Positions 27,089 through 37,355 of a DNA stretch of 64,000 bases are shown here, one piece after another. Under the pieces are notes generated by a model. That model ran no database searches. It was not told the DNA's origin and saw only the letters and a list, made by a program, of their open reading frames with translations. Position 1 is the first letter of the stretch. Every line of letters begins with the position of its first letter. The position numbers and the translations under genes are program-made. The stretch covers positions 248,001-312,000 of the forward strand of contig NZ_SJNX01000001.1 of assembly GCF_004331075.1 (NCBI RefSeq). Reading direction: 5' to 3'. Source of the DNA: Acinetobacter brisouioides (lineage in GTDB: Bacteria > Pseudomonadota > Gammaproteobacteria > Pseudomonadales > Moraxellaceae).

Positions 27089-27337
27089 ATGGCATTGTTG
27101 ATTACCAACGAATGTATTAACTGTGATATGTGCTTGCCCGAATGCCCAAATACCGCAATTTTTGAAGGCAAGAAGGTTTATGAAATTGACCCACAGCGTT
27201 GTACGGAATGTGTCGGTTTTTATGAAGCTCCGACTTGTATGGCAGTTTGCCCAATCAATTGTATTGAGCCTGACCCTGCCCATGTTGAAGATCAAGCACA
27301 ATTGATGCAGAAGTTTAAAACACTCAATATTGTGTAA
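27089..27337 (+). CDS. yfhL: YfhL-type 4Fe-4S ferredoxin
   Basis: This is an 82-residue ferredoxin with two cluster motifs: CINCDMCLPECP and CTECVGFYEAPTCMAVCP. The second has the eight-residue insertion typical of YfhL/Alvin ferredoxins. The N-terminus MALLITNECINCDMC matches E. coli YfhL. It carries low-potential electrons in the cytosol. It begins three bases after the trhP stop, so the two are almost certainly co-transcribed. I infer that it could be the electron donor for TrhP. Confidence 0.94.
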   Translation: MALLITNECINCDMCLPECPNTAIFEGKKVYEIDPQRCTECVGFYEAPTCMAVCPINCIEPDPAHVEDQAQLMQKFKTLNIV

Positions 27338-27344
27338 AACAACC

Positions 27345-27377
27345 AAAAAAGAGCGACAATCTTGTCACTCTTTTTTT
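27345..27377 (+). terminator. Intrinsic terminator of trhP-yfhL
   Basis: A long stem with one internal mismatch (about 27345-27359 with 27362-27376) is followed by Ts. Confidence 0.85.
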
Positions 27378-27528
27378 GACCTAATTAACAGGCTGCTTTC
27401 ATCATTACATACACTTTCTTTATTTTCCTCCCTGAGCAAAATTGAAATATATTTCAATGCAGCGCAAGAGAAATAAAAGTAACTTATGAAAGAAGCCTCG
27501 CTAGATCAACCTTAGTTTTCAATCCAAC

Positions 27529-29094
27529 TTATTGTCCTGAACGGATAATATAGTCAAATGCTGAGAGTGATGCTTTCGCGCCTTCACCTGTGGCAATGAT
27601 GATCTGTTTGTATGGCACTGTAGTACAGTCGCCTGCTGCAAATACCCCTTTGACGTTGGTTTCATTGCGATCATTCACCACAATTTCCCCACGGTTCGAC
27701 AACTCAACTGCACTTTCTTTTAAGAAGTCGGTATTTGGCAATAAGCCAATTTGTACAAAGATCCCTGCAAGTTCCACCACATGTTCTTCACCTGTAGAGC
27801 GGTCTTGATATTTCAAACCAGTGACTTGAGAACCATCACCCAATACTTCAGTGGTTTGCGCACTTTTAATCACAACCGTATTATTTAAGCTGTTCAATTT
27901 GTTTTGCAAGACTTGGTCTGCACGTAAAGTGTCACCAAACTCAATCAAAGTCACATGCTCAACAATCCCTGCCAAGTCAATCGCAGCTTCAACACCTGAG
28001 TTCCCTCCACCAATCACCGCAACACGTTTACCTTTAAACAAAGGGCCATCACAGTGCGGACAGTACGCAACGCCACGGGTACGGTATTCAGCTTCACCTG
28101 GAACATTCATTTCTCTCCAGCGTGCACCTGTAGATAGAATTACAGTTTTAGACTCAAGTTTCGCGCCATTTTCCAGTTCAACTGCGACTAAACCATTACT
28201 CGTTTGATCTGCACCTGTAATGTGTTTCACACGCTGTAAATTCATGATGTCGACATTGTACTCACGCACATGTGCTTCCATATCGGCTGCGAATTTTGGT
28301 CCTTGGGTTTTTTGTACTGAGGTAAAGTTTTCAATGTCCATAGTGTCCATCACCTGTCCACCAAAACGCTCTGCGACAATCCCAGTTTTAATGCCTTTAC
28401 GCGCAGCATAAATCGCAGAGGTTGCCCCTGCAGGTCCACCACCAATCACCAAGACATCAAAAGCATCTTTGGCATTGATCGCTGCGGCATCCTTTTCTGC
28501 CGAGTTTTGATCAAGTTGTGCCACAATTTCTTCAAGCGTCATGCGACCTTGACCAATATGTTGCTCATCTTGGAACACCATCGGTACAGCCATGATTTTA
28601 CGTTGTTCCACTTCATCTTGGAAAAAACCGCCATCAATCATGGTGGTTGTGGCATTTGGATTATAAATCGCAATCAGATTCAGTGCTTGAACGACATCTG
28701 GGCAGTTATGGCAGCTTAGAGAAACAAATACGTCAAAATTTGCTTTTAAATTTAAGCCTTTAATTTGCGCCAATAACTCATCTGAAATTTTTGGTGCATA
28801 ACCTGAAACTTGTAACAATGCCAAGATCAATGACGTAAACTCATGCCCCATTGGTAAACCTGCAAAAAATACGCGAGGTTGTTCACCTGCTTTGGCAATA
28901 CCAAAACTTGGACGGCGCGCATTTTCACCATCAAAACGTGCAGTGACTTGATCAGACAATTCTGCAATTTCAGTCACCAGTTCTTTTACTTGTTCAGCTT
29001 TTTCTGAGTCATCAAGTGCAGCAACCAATTCAATCGGACTTTCCAAGCGTTCTAAGTATGCTTTCAATTGTGCTTTAATATTTTGATCTAACAT
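27529..29094 (-). CDS. ahpF: Alkyl hydroperoxide reductase subunit F
   Basis: AhpF is the NADH-dependent flavoprotein that reduces the peroxiredoxin AhpC. The 521 residues show the N-terminal double-thioredoxin-like domain with the active CHNC (about residue 129). The FAD domain begins at [21 protein letters not shown]. The second redox pair is CPHC in [11 protein letters not shown]. The NADH-binding motif is [14 protein letters not shown], and the C-terminal FAD motif is [15 protein letters not shown]. ahpC is not adjacent. A CTCC-rich leader gives a ribosome-binding site (GGAGAAATACG). OxyR control is likely by analogy, but I could not confirm an OxyR site. Confidence 0.97.
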   Translation of the reverse strand: MLDQNIKAQLKAYLERLESPIELVAALDDSEKAEQVKELVTEIAELSDQVTARFDGENARRPSFGIAKAGEQPRVFFAGLPMGHEFTSLILALLQVSGYAPKISDELLAQIKGLNLKANFDVFVSLSCHNCPDVVQALNLIAIYNPNATTTMIDGGFFQDEVEQRKIMAVPMVFQDEQHIGQGRMTLEEIVAQLDQNSAEKDAAAINAKDAFDVLVIGGGPAGATSAIYAARKGIKTGIVAERFGGQVMDTMDIENFTSVQKTQGPKFAADMEAHVREYNVDIMNLQRVKHITGADQTSNGLVAVELENGAKLESKTVILSTGARWREMNVPGEAEYRTRGVAYCPHCDGPLFKGKRVAVIGGGNSGVEAAIDLAGIVEHVTLIEFGDTLRADQVLQNKLNSLNNTVVIKSAQTTEVLGDGSQVTGLKYQDRSTGEEHVVELAGIFVQIGLLPNTDFLKESAVELSNRGEIVVNDRNETNVKGVFAAGDCTTVPYKQIIIATGEGAKASLSAFDYIIRSGQ

Positions 29095-29288
29095 CGTATT
29101 TCTCCAAATAGAGCGAATTTTTTAACTTGGAGTTATAGTAACTCAAGTTTATTAATTGGCAAAATAGTATATTTTTATTCATACGATCGTTTTTATAGAT
29201 TAAATAATTAAAAACTTGTTCTGCACTCAATCACTCAATTGCTTTGAATCATAAGTCTCAGTCAACTTTTCCAACATACAATTTGCAA

Positions 29289-29545
29289 TCAGATAAAGTA
29301 ACGATAGTCGTAGTTCATATAGCCATATTGAACAATCGACAGATTTACATAAAAACTCAAACTCACTAGCATTGTCACCGAAAATAGTAATAAACAGAGA
29401 GTCACACCATAATTGCGATTGCGGACGAGTAAGATACTAAAAATTTTACCCAAGATCTGAAAGCCTCATCAGATATCCCCTGCAATTGATAGAGAGTATT
29501 AAAATGATACGGCAACACCACAGCAATCAAGAAAAGAAAACTTAT
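29289..29545 (-). pseudogene. Relic of a membrane-protein C-terminus
   Basis: Minus-strand translation gives ISFLFLIAVVLPYHFNTL and QLQGISDEAF in one frame. After a one-base shift near 29463 it continues with QILGKIF, a hydrophobic span LLLFSVTMLVSLSFYV, and an aromatic tail YMNYDYRYFI to a stop at 29289-29291. There is no start codon upstream; stops occur at once. This looks like the last 85 codons of a multi-span membrane protein whose 5' part was deleted and whose frame then broke. I cannot name the family. Confidence 0.5.
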
Positions 29546-29601
29546 TTATAAATACATATTGTATTTAATTCAATTTTTATCGTTTTAAGCTTTCTTAAAA
29601 T

Positions 29602-29635
29602 AAAAAAGCCTCCCAATAATTCAGGAGGCTTTTTT
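29602..29635 (-). terminator. Intrinsic terminator of glyA
   Basis: A 12-bp stem (29602-29613 with 29624-29635) has A/T tracts on both sides, just past the glyA stop. Confidence 0.9.
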
Positions 29636-29652
29636 TCAGTTATACAAAAGGA

Positions 29653-30906
29653 TTATTTTGCGTAAACTGGGAATTTTGCACAAACTTCTGCAACTTTGTC
29701 TTTAACAGCAGCGATCACACTTTCGTCACCTTTGCTGTCCAAGATGTCTGCGATCCAGTTTGCAAGATCACGTACTTCAGCTTCACCGAAACCACGTGTT
29801 GTTACCGCAGGTGTACCAATACGGATACCTGAAGTTACAAACGGAGAACGTGGATCGTTTGGCACAGAGTTTTTGTTCACAGTGATGTGCGCTGCACCTA
29901 ACCATGCATCAGCTTCTTTACCAGTCACGTCTTGTTTAATCAGTGACAATAAGAACAAGTGGTTGTTTGTGCCGCCAGAAACGATATCATAACCGCGAGC
30001 AATCAGTACTTCAGCCATTGCTTGAGCATTAATCACAACCTGTTGCTGATAAGCTTTAAACTCGTCAGACATTGCTTCTTTGAAGCAGATTGCTTTTGCT
30101 GCAACAGCATGCATCAATGGACCACCTTGGTTACCAGGGAATACAGCTGATTGTAGTTTTTTCTCGATTTCTTCGTTTGCTTTCGCAAGAATCAAACCAG
30201 AACGTGGACCACGAAGTGTTTTGTGAGTCGTTGTAGTGGTTACATCCGCGATTTGTACTGGGCTTGGATAAACACCAGCAGCAACTAGACCTGCAACGTG
30301 TGCCATGTCAACAAATAGGTAAGCACCTACTTTGTCTGCGATGTCACGGAAACGCTGCCAATCTACGATACGGCTGTATGCAGAGAAACCTGCAACGATC
30401 ATACGTGGTTTATGTTCTACAGCTAGACGTTCAACTTCTTCATAGTCAATTTCGCCAGTTTCAGTATTTAAACCATACTGAACTGCGTTATAAGTTTTAC
30501 CAGAGAAGCTAACTTTTGCACCGTGAGTCAAGTGACCACCGTGAGCCAAGCTCATACCCAAAACTGTATCGCCTGGGTTAAGTAATGCTAAATAAACTGC
30601 AGAGTTTGCTTGAGAACCAGCATGTGGCTGTACGTTTGCGTAGTCAGCACCAAATAATTCTTTAGCACGGTCAATCGCCATTTGCTCAATGACATCAACA
30701 TATTCACAACCGCCGTAGTAGCGTTTGCCTGGATAGCCTTCTGCATATTTATTGGTTAACTTACTTCCTTGAGCTTCCATAACCGCTGGAGAACAGTAGT
30801 TTTCAGAGGCAATCAACTCAATGTGAGCTTCTTGGCGCTCACCTTCAGAAGCAATTGCTTTTGCTAAATCTGGATCAAATTCAGAAATAGAGATGTTGGC
30901 AAACAT
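29653..30906 (-). CDS. glyA: Serine hydroxymethyltransferase
   Basis: GlyA interconverts serine and glycine with tetrahydrofolate, the main source of one-carbon units. The 417 residues have the PLP lysine in [15 protein letters not shown] and the conserved [10 protein letters not shown] and [15 protein letters not shown]. The frame opens six codons earlier (30924), but [11 protein letters not shown] at 30906 is the usual family N-terminus, with an AGGA upstream. It is transcribed alone and divergently from an unknown gene. Confidence 0.97.
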   Translation of the reverse strand: MFANISISEFDPDLAKAIASEGERQEAHIELIASENYCSPAVMEAQGSKLTNKYAEGYPGKRYYGGCEYVDVIEQMAIDRAKELFGADYANVQPHAGSQANSAVYLALLNPGDTVLGMSLAHGGHLTHGAKVSFSGKTYNAVQYGLNTETGEIDYEEVERLAVEHKPRMIVAGFSAYSRIVDWQRFRDIADKVGAYLFVDMAHVAGLVAAGVYPSPVQIADVTTTTTHKTLRGPRSGLILAKANEEIEKKLQSAVFPGNQGGPLMHAVAAKAICFKEAMSDEFKAYQQQVVINAQAMAEVLIARGYDIVSGGTNNHLFLLSLIKQDVTGKEADAWLGAAHITVNKNSVPNDPRSPFVTSGIRIGTPAVTTRGFGEAEVRDLANWIADILDSKGDESVIAAVKDKVAEVCAKFPVYAK

Positions 30907-31108
30907 TAGCGAGGGTCCTATCAATTAGGGCTTTTAAGCCGTGCTAAAATCGAAGCCTATTCTAGCACGAAGTTTCATGTTTTTCGGCATGAAGTTTACT
31001 CAGCTTGCAATAAAAATCGCTCAATTTAAGCCTTGATTTTAAATCGCTTGAATTCGGTTGTAGAATTTTAGAACATAACAAACTTTAGATTTTTAAAATA
31101 ATTTTAAA

Positions 31109-31555
31109 ATGTTGATATTGATTTGTTTTATTATAGGTTTTTGCTTAGGCTATTATATTCGTGGACAAAAACAATCTACACCACAACAACCAGCCATTCA
31201 AAACCAATCACCTCAGCGCAGTCACGTACAGCGCCTATATTCTAAAAGTCAGCATCGCTCTGACAGTGACCGCATTCGTGATCTCAATCAGCTCTCAACG
31301 CATCAGGCAGCTTTTTTACGTTTATTGAAACAGACTTTTTTCAATTATGAAGTTTCAATTAAACAGCAGCGCTTTTTTATTTTGGATCAGGACAAAATGC
31401 CACTTGCCATTTTTGAATACCGAGATGGTACACAAAGCTTTAAAGCCATGGATTATGAAGATGGTATTCCCGTGTATACCTATAAAGCCCTGATCTCAAG
31501 TGAAGCTTTACAGCAAGACCTAGAAATGCTGTTACAGCAACGACCATCACACTAA
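31109..31555 (+). CDS. Membrane-anchored hypothetical protein
   Basis: This 148-residue protein has one N-terminal hydrophobic helix (LILICFIIGFCLGYYI) followed by a positively charged region, so it is probably a type-I-like inner-membrane anchor with a cytosolic domain. A Gln/Ser-rich linker leads to a compact domain of about 90 residues (LNQLSTHQAAFLRLLKQTFF to the end). Its FFILDQDKMPLAIFEYRDG strands resemble nuclease-like alpha/beta folds, but no catalytic set can be identified. No clear ribosome-binding site. It precedes the exonuclease gene by 48 bp and may be co-transcribed. Confidence 0.62.
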   Translation: MLILICFIIGFCLGYYIRGQKQSTPQQPAIQNQSPQRSHVQRLYSKSQHRSDSDRIRDLNQLSTHQAAFLRLLKQTFFNYEVSIKQQRFFILDQDKMPLAIFEYRDGTQSFKAMDYEDGIPVYTYKALISSEALQQDLEMLLQQRPSH

Positions 31556-31603
31556 TTTGTAGTTACTCTCAAGCAATGTTACATTGCACAAAAAACTCCT
31601 GTG

Positions 31604-32299
31604 ATGGCTATGCATACTATTATTCTTGATACTGAAACCCATACGCTCAACGGCTTACCGATTGAAATTGCTTATGCACCGATTGAAATCCAGCAAGGTA
31701 AACTCAGCTTAGATAAAAGCAAGATTTTCGATCAATTGTATTCGGTTGGCGAACCCATTTCTTATGCGGCTATGGCGGTACATCATATTTTAGAATCGGA
31801 TATTGCCGATCAGCCAATCTACACGACTTTTCAGTTGCCAAGCGAAACAACTTATATTATTGGGCATAATATCGATTATGACGTACAAGCCATCGCCCGT
31901 TGTGGCATCGATGTATCGCATTTAAAACCGATTTGCACACTAGCACTGGCACGCCAAGTCTGGGCAGATGCGGAAGCACACAACATTTCTGCACTCATTT
32001 ACCAAATCAGTCGTGGTAGTGAAAAAGCCCGTGAACTGCTTAAAGGCGCGCACCGTGCCGATGCAGATATTATTTTGACTGCCAATATTTTGATGCATAT
32101 TATTGCCAGTCTTGGCATACAAACTGTTGAAGAACTCTATCTCGCTTCTGAAGATGCCCGTATTCCTAAAATGATTAATTTTGGCAAGCATAAAGGCACG
32201 GCAATCAAAGATTTACCTTCAGACTATGCCAACTGGCTACTCAAACAAGATGAACTTGACCCTTATTTGCGAACTGCGCTTGAAAAATCAGGTTTTTAA
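31604..32299 (+). CDS. ExoX-like DEDD 3'-5' exonuclease with C-terminal DUF3820
   Basis: This is a 231-residue exonuclease of the DnaQ-like DEDDh class. Motif I is ILDTET, with a glutamate in GLPIEIAYAP. Motif II is IGHNIDYDV, and motif III is HRADADIIL. ExoX degrades ssDNA 3'-5' and acts in mismatch repair. A C-terminal region of about 40 residues (MINFGKHKGTAIKDLPSDYA) resembles DUF3820, found as an extra module in some ExoX relatives. Starts are possible at GTG 31601, ATG 31604 and ATG 31610; none has a good ribosome-binding site. The stop overlaps the convergent acyltransferase gene by four bases. Confidence 0.85.
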   Translation: MAMHTIILDTETHTLNGLPIEIAYAPIEIQQGKLSLDKSKIFDQLYSVGEPISYAAMAVHHILESDIADQPIYTTFQLPSETTYIIGHNIDYDVQAIARCGIDVSHLKPICTLALARQVWADAEAHNISALIYQISRGSEKARELLKGAHRADADIILTANILMHIIASLGIQTVEELYLASEDARIPKMINFGKHKGTAIKDLPSDYANWLLKQDELDPYLRTALEKSGF

Positions 32300-33279
32300 A
32301 TTTCCGTTTTTTTCGGAATAATCTTGGTAAATAACCATAAAAAAGCATTCGATAACATCTGTATGCTGCGCTGAAAAATGGGCAGCATACAAACCCAACA
32401 AGTCAAAATACTAGCGCAAAATGCAACGAGTAGTTGAATAGACGGCGTCACGGCAACATGCCATATATGACTCAACCACAGCACAATCAACCCATGCCAC
32501 AAATAAATAGGTAATGATGCCTGCCCAAGCTGAGATAAAAATTGGGGAAATTTTCGCACGAGCATTGCCCAAGCAAACACTGCACAGCATGACATGATTA
32601 AATATTGACTGCGTATCAGCATTCCCTGTAACGGCGCAATATGCATTTGTGCGTAACTTAGACTGCCATATAACCAGTAAGATTTAAGCGGATGCAATTG
32701 CGTTAAACCTAGTAATCCCACAATGGTGATTACCGCAATCCCGTAAGTAAATGGTAAGCGGCGTAAAATATCTAGCCACGCTTTACCATAAATATGTCCC
32801 AACATAAAAAAAGGCAAAAAATTAAAGATCCGACCAATTGAAAATAGATAGTTATTGATTGGAGATAAACCGACCAGTAATGCCAAAATCAGACTGCATA
32901 ACACAGGATAACCTGTTGCCTTGAGCCAACGTGTCAGTAGCACCCAAACCAGCATTGCCCAGAGATACCACAACAACCAATATGGCTGCCATAGCCATTT
33001 GCTGCTGATTTGCCCCGAATAATATCCATCGGCAAGCACATAAAGAAACTGAAATGGAATTAGTAATGACAAGAAATATTGCAATTTTTGGGAAATTTTC
33101 TGATCTTTAAACAAATAACCCGAAATAAATACAAAGGCAGGCATGTGTAATACATAAATGTTTTGTAAAAAGATTTTCGTCAGGGTATCTTGCCAGCCTA
33201 ACAACCGTTCCAGAAAGTGCCCAAAGACCACCAAAAAAATCAGCAATCCTTTATAGATATCAATACTCTGATCTCGCAT
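32296..33279 (-). CDS. Acyltransferase-3 family membrane protein
   Basis: This is a 327-residue inner-membrane protein with about ten hydrophobic segments. It has the acyltransferase-3 start pattern: IDIYKGLLIFLVVFGHFLE with the conserved histidine, then VLHMPAFVFISGYLF. Members transfer acetyl or other acyl groups to polysaccharides, lipids or peptides; the substrate here is unknown. No glycan cluster is adjacent, though pgaABCD and the lipid A operon lie elsewhere in the window. I prefer the ATG at 33279, which places the family motif at the N-terminus. ATGs at 33294 and 33342 are possible. Confidence 0.82.
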   Translation of the reverse strand: MRDQSIDIYKGLLIFLVVFGHFLERLLGWQDTLTKIFLQNIYVLHMPAFVFISGYLFKDQKISQKLQYFLSLLIPFQFLYVLADGYYSGQISSKWLWQPYWLLWYLWAMLVWVLLTRWLKATGYPVLCSLILALLVGLSPINNYLFSIGRIFNFLPFFMLGHIYGKAWLDILRRLPFTYGIAVITIVGLLGLTQLHPLKSYWLYGSLSYAQMHIAPLQGMLIRSQYLIMSCCAVFAWAMLVRKFPQFLSQLGQASLPIYLWHGLIVLWLSHIWHVAVTPSIQLLVAFCASILTCWVCMLPIFQRSIQMLSNAFLWLFTKIIPKKTEI

Positions 33280-33439
33280 ATACTCATCACACATTGACTG
33301 GGAAAAGTCATAAGCTTTACAAACGCATAGAAGCTCAAACAATTATAGGATTTTATTTTTATAAATTTACTTTTCTTTCGCTATAACCGATTAAAATTTG
33401 CTATATTAATCCAATAATAATCATTCCTAGGCATTGATT

Positions 33440-34540
33440 ATGTCTTATATCATTCCTGATGAAGCAGCATTAAAAGCTCGCAGTCAAAGATTTGTCTGGC
33501 GAATTTTTATGATGCGCCAACTCGGTACAAGCCTGTGCTTTATGGCGATTGCTTCTGTGATGTGGGACATGCATTACCATCTGTTTTATTTCGCTTTGCT
33601 GACAATCAATGCTTTTGTCTGGCCAACAGTTGCTTGTCTGTTTAGCATGCAAGCGTATGATCCCGTCAAAGCAGAAAGCAATTGTTTAATTATTGACAGC
33701 GCCCTTGGAGGTGTCTGGATTGCGATTATGGGAATTAGCCCACTTCCCTCTTTGCTGATTTTTTCGGTACTGATTGCTGACCGTTATGCTGCTGGTGGTT
33801 GGAAACTTTTAAAATCGGCTTTAATCGCCCTCTTTCTTGCTTTTTTTGTGATTTGGGCTTTACTCGGTTATCGCATACATTTTGAGTTTAGCCAACGAAC
33901 AGTATGGCTCAGTCTACCGTTGGCAACTATTTATATGGTGAGTCTAAGTGTCATCTCCAGGCATTTATCGGTACGTTTAAGCCAACGCAATCGTGAATTT
34001 GAACGTATCGCCATGATGGACCCTCGCTTGTATATCCCCAATCGACGACTGTTTGAACAACGTCTTGCCAGTACTTTTGTTCAAACCCAGCGTGAACAAT
34101 CTTCCGCCTATTTAATGCTACTGGATGTTGATCATTTTAAACAAATTAATGACAACTACGGGCATGAAATTGGCGATTATATTTTACTTGAAATTTCCAA
34201 TATATTACGGCAAACCTTACAAACATCGGACACCCCTGCTCGTTTTGGAGGAGATGAACTTGCAATCATTTCGATCAATTATAGAGAAGATGATGTACTC
34301 GAATTAGCTCAACAAATTTTAGAAAAAATCACAGCTTTGCGACTCACCAATCATGACTTATGTCGTGTCAGCATCAGCATCGGGATTGCTTCAGTTAAAG
34401 ATGCGTATTCAACCACTGACTGGTTACGTAAAGCAGATCAAGCTTTATATAAAGTCAAAAATTCAGGAAGAAATGGTATTTTCTTGTATCAAAAATCTCA
34501 AAATGAGCAACAGACCATTAAAAAATCTTTCATAAAATAA
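33440..34540 (+). CDS. Diguanylate cyclase with N-terminal MASE2-like membrane domain
   Basis: This 366-residue protein has five to six N-terminal membrane segments (to about residue 175) that resemble MASE2. A GGDEF domain (about 185-350) follows. The signature is RFGGDEL, with Leu in place of the usual Phe. The Mg-binding DVDHFKQINDNYGH is intact, so cyclase activity is plausible. The RxxD inhibitory site expected just before the signature is degenerate (QTSD), suggesting no product inhibition. C-di-GMP from this enzyme could influence PgaCD. The TTG two codons earlier is unlikely; a TAGG about ten bases upstream of the ATG may serve as ribosome-binding site. Confidence 0.88.
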   Translation: MSYIIPDEAALKARSQRFVWRIFMMRQLGTSLCFMAIASVMWDMHYHLFYFALLTINAFVWPTVACLFSMQAYDPVKAESNCLIIDSALGGVWIAIMGISPLPSLLIFSVLIADRYAAGGWKLLKSALIALFLAFFVIWALLGYRIHFEFSQRTVWLSLPLATIYMVSLSVISRHLSVRLSQRNREFERIAMMDPRLYIPNRRLFEQRLASTFVQTQREQSSAYLMLLDVDHFKQINDNYGHEIGDYILLEISNILRQTLQTSDTPARFGGDELAIISINYREDDVLELAQQILEKITALRLTNHDLCRVSISIGIASVKDAYSTTDWLRKADQALYKVKNSGRNGIFLYQKSQNEQQTIKKSFIK

Positions 34541-34682
34541 TATTGATTAGTGAAAGTGTTTTAAATATGAGTCAAAACTTTCACTACACTCAATTTAAAT
34601 TATCAAAACAGCGCTTTTTCACAGTATTTCTCTTCAACCAATGACAAGTGACGTTTCACGCCACCATACATTCATCTTAAAT

Positions 34683-34718
34683 AAAAAAATGCCAGTCAAT
34701 CCATTGACTGACTGGCAT
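34683..34718 (-). terminator. Intrinsic terminator of ilvD
   Basis: ATGCCAGTCA (34689-34698) pairs with TGACTGGCAT (34709-34718). On the minus strand the stem is followed by a T run. Confidence 0.85.
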
Positions 34719-34751
34719 GACTTCATCAAGAAGTTTTTTTACTTACATAAG

Positions 34752-36581
34752 TTATAGAACGCGAACTGCGCCTTTTGCAGCACTGGTTGTATGCTGAGCA
34801 TAGACTTTAAGTGCTTTAGACACTTTACGTTTACGCTCTTCTTTTGGATGCCAGCCTTTTGCTTCTTGCGCAGTATGACGATGTGCCAAAGTTGCGTCAT
34901 CTACATTCAAATGAATCGTACGATTTGGAATATCGATCTGAATAGTATCACCATCTTCAACCAAACCAATCGCACCACCTTCAGCAGCTTCTGGTGAAAC
35001 ATGACCAATCGATAAACCTGAAGAACCACCAGAGAAACGACCATCGGTAATCAAGGCACAGTCTTTACCCAAGCCTTTCGATTTTAAGTAACTGGTTGGA
35101 TACAACATTTCTTGCATACCTGGACCACCACGCGGGCCTTCGTAGCGAATCACAACCACATCACCCGCTTTGATATTACCACCCAAAATTGCCTCAACCG
35201 CAGCATCTTGGCTTTCAAATACGCGTGCCGTACCTGTGAATTTCAAGATCGACTCATCTACACCTGCAGTTTTGACGATACAGCCATCCAATGCGATGTT
35301 GCCGTAAAGAACTGCCAAGCCGCCATCTTTAGAGAACGCATGTTCCAGATTACGAATCACACCTGTTTCACGGTTGCCATCTAAAGTTGCATAATAACGG
35401 TTTTGTGAGAATGCCACCTGAGTTGGTACGCCACCTGGTGATGAACGATAGAATTCGTAAACTTCTGGGTTTTCAGTGCGGATAATGTCCCACTTGTCCA
35501 GCGCATCTTTTAACGTTGGTTCATGTACAGTACTTACCGATGTCGTTAACAAACCCGCACGATCAAGCTCACCTAAAATTGCCATAATGCCACCCGCACG
35601 GTGCACATCTTCCATGTGAACATCCTGTTTCGCTGGCGCAACTTTACAAAGTACAGGCACTTTACGAGACAGACGGTCAATATCATCCATGGTGAAATCA
35701 ACTTCTGCTTCATTTGCAGCAGCCAATAAGTGCAATACTGTATTGGTTGAACCACCCATAGCAATATCTAAAGTCATGGCATTTTCAAATGCTGCCTTGG
35801 TTGCAATTGAGCGAGGTAAAATGCTGTAGTCATCTTGTTCATAGTGGCGTTTTGCCAATTCAACAATCAATTTTCCTGCGCGTTCAAACAGTTTTTTACG
35901 GTTTGCATGTGTTGCAACAATTGAACCATTACCAGGTAAAGACAAACCTAAAGCCTCAGTCAAACAGTTCATTGAGTTGGCGGTAAACATACCTGAACAT
36001 GAACCACATGTTGGACATGCTGAACGTTCAAATGCTTGTACTTCCTCATCGGTATAACTATCGTCAGCGGCAACAATCATGGCATCGACAAGGTCAATGG
36101 CTTTTTCATTACCACGGAATTTGACTTTACCCGCTTCCATTGGCCCACCAGACACAAATACAACTGGAATGTTCAAACGCATTGATGCCATCAACATTCC
36201 TGGGGTAATTTTGTCGCAGTTTGAAATACAAACCATCGCATCGGCACAGTGCGCATTGACCATGTATTCCACTGAGTCAGCAATCAGGTCACGTGATGGC
36301 AATGAATACAACATTCCATCATGTCCCATCGCAATCCCGTCATCGACCGCAATGGTGTTAAACTCTTTAGCCACGCCACCTGATGCCTGAATTTGTTCAG
36401 CAACCAGTTGACCAAGGTCTTTCAGATGTACATGACCTGGCACGAATTGGGTGAAAGAGTTGACCACGGCAATAATAGGTTTTCCAAAATCTTCATCTTT
36501 CATTCCTGTTGCACGCCATAAACCGCGTGCGCCAGCCATATTTCTTCCATGTGTCGATGTTTTTGAACGATAGTCAGGCAT
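34752..36581 (-). CDS. ilvD: Dihydroxy-acid dehydratase
   Basis: IlvD dehydrates 2,3-dihydroxy acids to 2-keto acids, the third common step of valine, isoleucine and leucine synthesis. The 609 residues carry the iron-sulfur cysteines in SNCDKITPG and [18 protein letters not shown], and the usual C-terminal [15 protein letters not shown] start at [10 protein letters not shown] (36581), the conserved N-terminus, with GGAA eight bases upstream. The frame is open to 36632. No other ilv gene is nearby. It has its own terminator. Confidence 0.97.
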   Translation of the reverse strand: MPDYRSKTSTHGRNMAGARGLWRATGMKDEDFGKPIIAVVNSFTQFVPGHVHLKDLGQLVAEQIQASGGVAKEFNTIAVDDGIAMGHDGMLYSLPSRDLIADSVEYMVNAHCADAMVCISNCDKITPGMLMASMRLNIPVVFVSGGPMEAGKVKFRGNEKAIDLVDAMIVAADDSYTDEEVQAFERSACPTCGSCSGMFTANSMNCLTEALGLSLPGNGSIVATHANRKKLFERAGKLIVELAKRHYEQDDYSILPRSIATKAAFENAMTLDIAMGGSTNTVLHLLAAANEAEVDFTMDDIDRLSRKVPVLCKVAPAKQDVHMEDVHRAGGIMAILGELDRAGLLTTSVSTVHEPTLKDALDKWDIIRTENPEVYEFYRSSPGGVPTQVAFSQNRYYATLDGNRETGVIRNLEHAFSKDGGLAVLYGNIALDGCIVKTAGVDESILKFTGTARVFESQDAAVEAILGGNIKAGDVVVIRYEGPRGGPGMQEMLYPTSYLKSKGLGKDCALITDGRFSGGSSGLSIGHVSPEAAEGGAIGLVEDGDTIQIDIPNRTIHLNVDDATLAHRHTAQEAKGWHPKEERKRKVSKALKVYAQHTTSAAKGAVRVL

Positions 36582-36695
36582 GTTATTGTTTCCAATGAAA
36601 TTGTGCTTGAAATGAATCATCTCAGGATTCATTCTGGCGAAAGAATACTCACCTATAGAGTACTTGATCAGTAAAGCTACCGATATATCATACTA

Positions 36696-36871
36696 GGGTC
36701 TGTTGATATTTCACAGATACTTGCAACTGTGGTGTTTTAAGCTGATACAAAGTATGTTTTGCAGAGCTCAGTTTTTCTAAATGAACAGAATATCACCAAG
36801 TTACGGCAAAAATGCCCTGTCATTGAGTCTTGCGCGGAATGATGGCTAAAACTAAAAAACTCAACAGATCC
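36696..36871. mobile_element. MITE-like or IS-remnant element
   Basis: A 176-bp segment is bounded by imperfect terminal inverted repeats. The left end starts GGGTCTGTTGATATTT; the right end, read inward, starts GGATCTGTTGAGTTTT. Flanking bases are CTA on the left and TTA on the right, a possible degenerate short target duplication. The interior contains no intact transposase, only a short open stretch on the minus strand. It lies about 115 bp upstream of ilvD. A non-autonomous element or deletion derivative of an IS5-like element is the likeliest reading. Confidence 0.6.
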
Positions 36872-37098
36872 TTAGAATTCCCAGTTTGTGGGCAATTTGG
36901 ATGATATTGATATTTATACACGAGTCATGAGAAAAATTTTTATCAAAATTTACTGATTTATTACACAATTTATGAAAAATTTATTATCAAAAAATGGTTT
37001 TTATGAAAAATAAATGCAAATACTGTGTTCAGATAGAAAATAATCAGCGTAAAAACAAGAAAAGGAAATAAAAAAGTAGAAAGAGATAAACAAGAAGA

Positions 37099-37174
37099 TG
37101 GTGCGCTCAGCGGGACTCGAACCCACGCCACAGGCTTCGGAGACCTGTACTCTATCCAGTTGAGCTATGAGCGC
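37099..37174 (-). tRNA. tRNA-Arg (anticodon CCG)
   Basis: This is a 76-nt tRNA on the minus strand with encoded CCA (complement of 37099-37101). The acceptor stem GCGCTCA pairs with TGAGCGC. The anticodon stem CAGGT/GCCTG, with one T-G pair, closes the loop CTCCGAA, giving anticodon CCG for arginine codon CGG. The T-arm GGTTCGAGTCC is standard. Confidence 0.96.
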
Positions 37175-37355
37175 TTTTAAGTCGCCCATCATAACAAAAA
37201 AAATCATAAGGTAAAGCAAAGAATGGTCGTCTGGTTTATTTACTGCTTATCCTTTAAACAGTTTTATCTATGCAACGAAGAATTGCATTTAGATTACTTG
37301 GTTTATCCAACTAGATCGCTCACAATATACTCGTCTATTAATATGTGAGAAATTC

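Noticed and set aside
29095..29200. OxyR binding site upstream of ahpF
   Set aside because: Some ATAG/CTAT pieces occur but not in the four-element spacing of the OxyR site; cannot be supported by eye.
37001..37219. 72-residue minus-strand frame over tRNA-Arg
   Set aside because: The tRNA structure is unambiguous and the frame reads through it.
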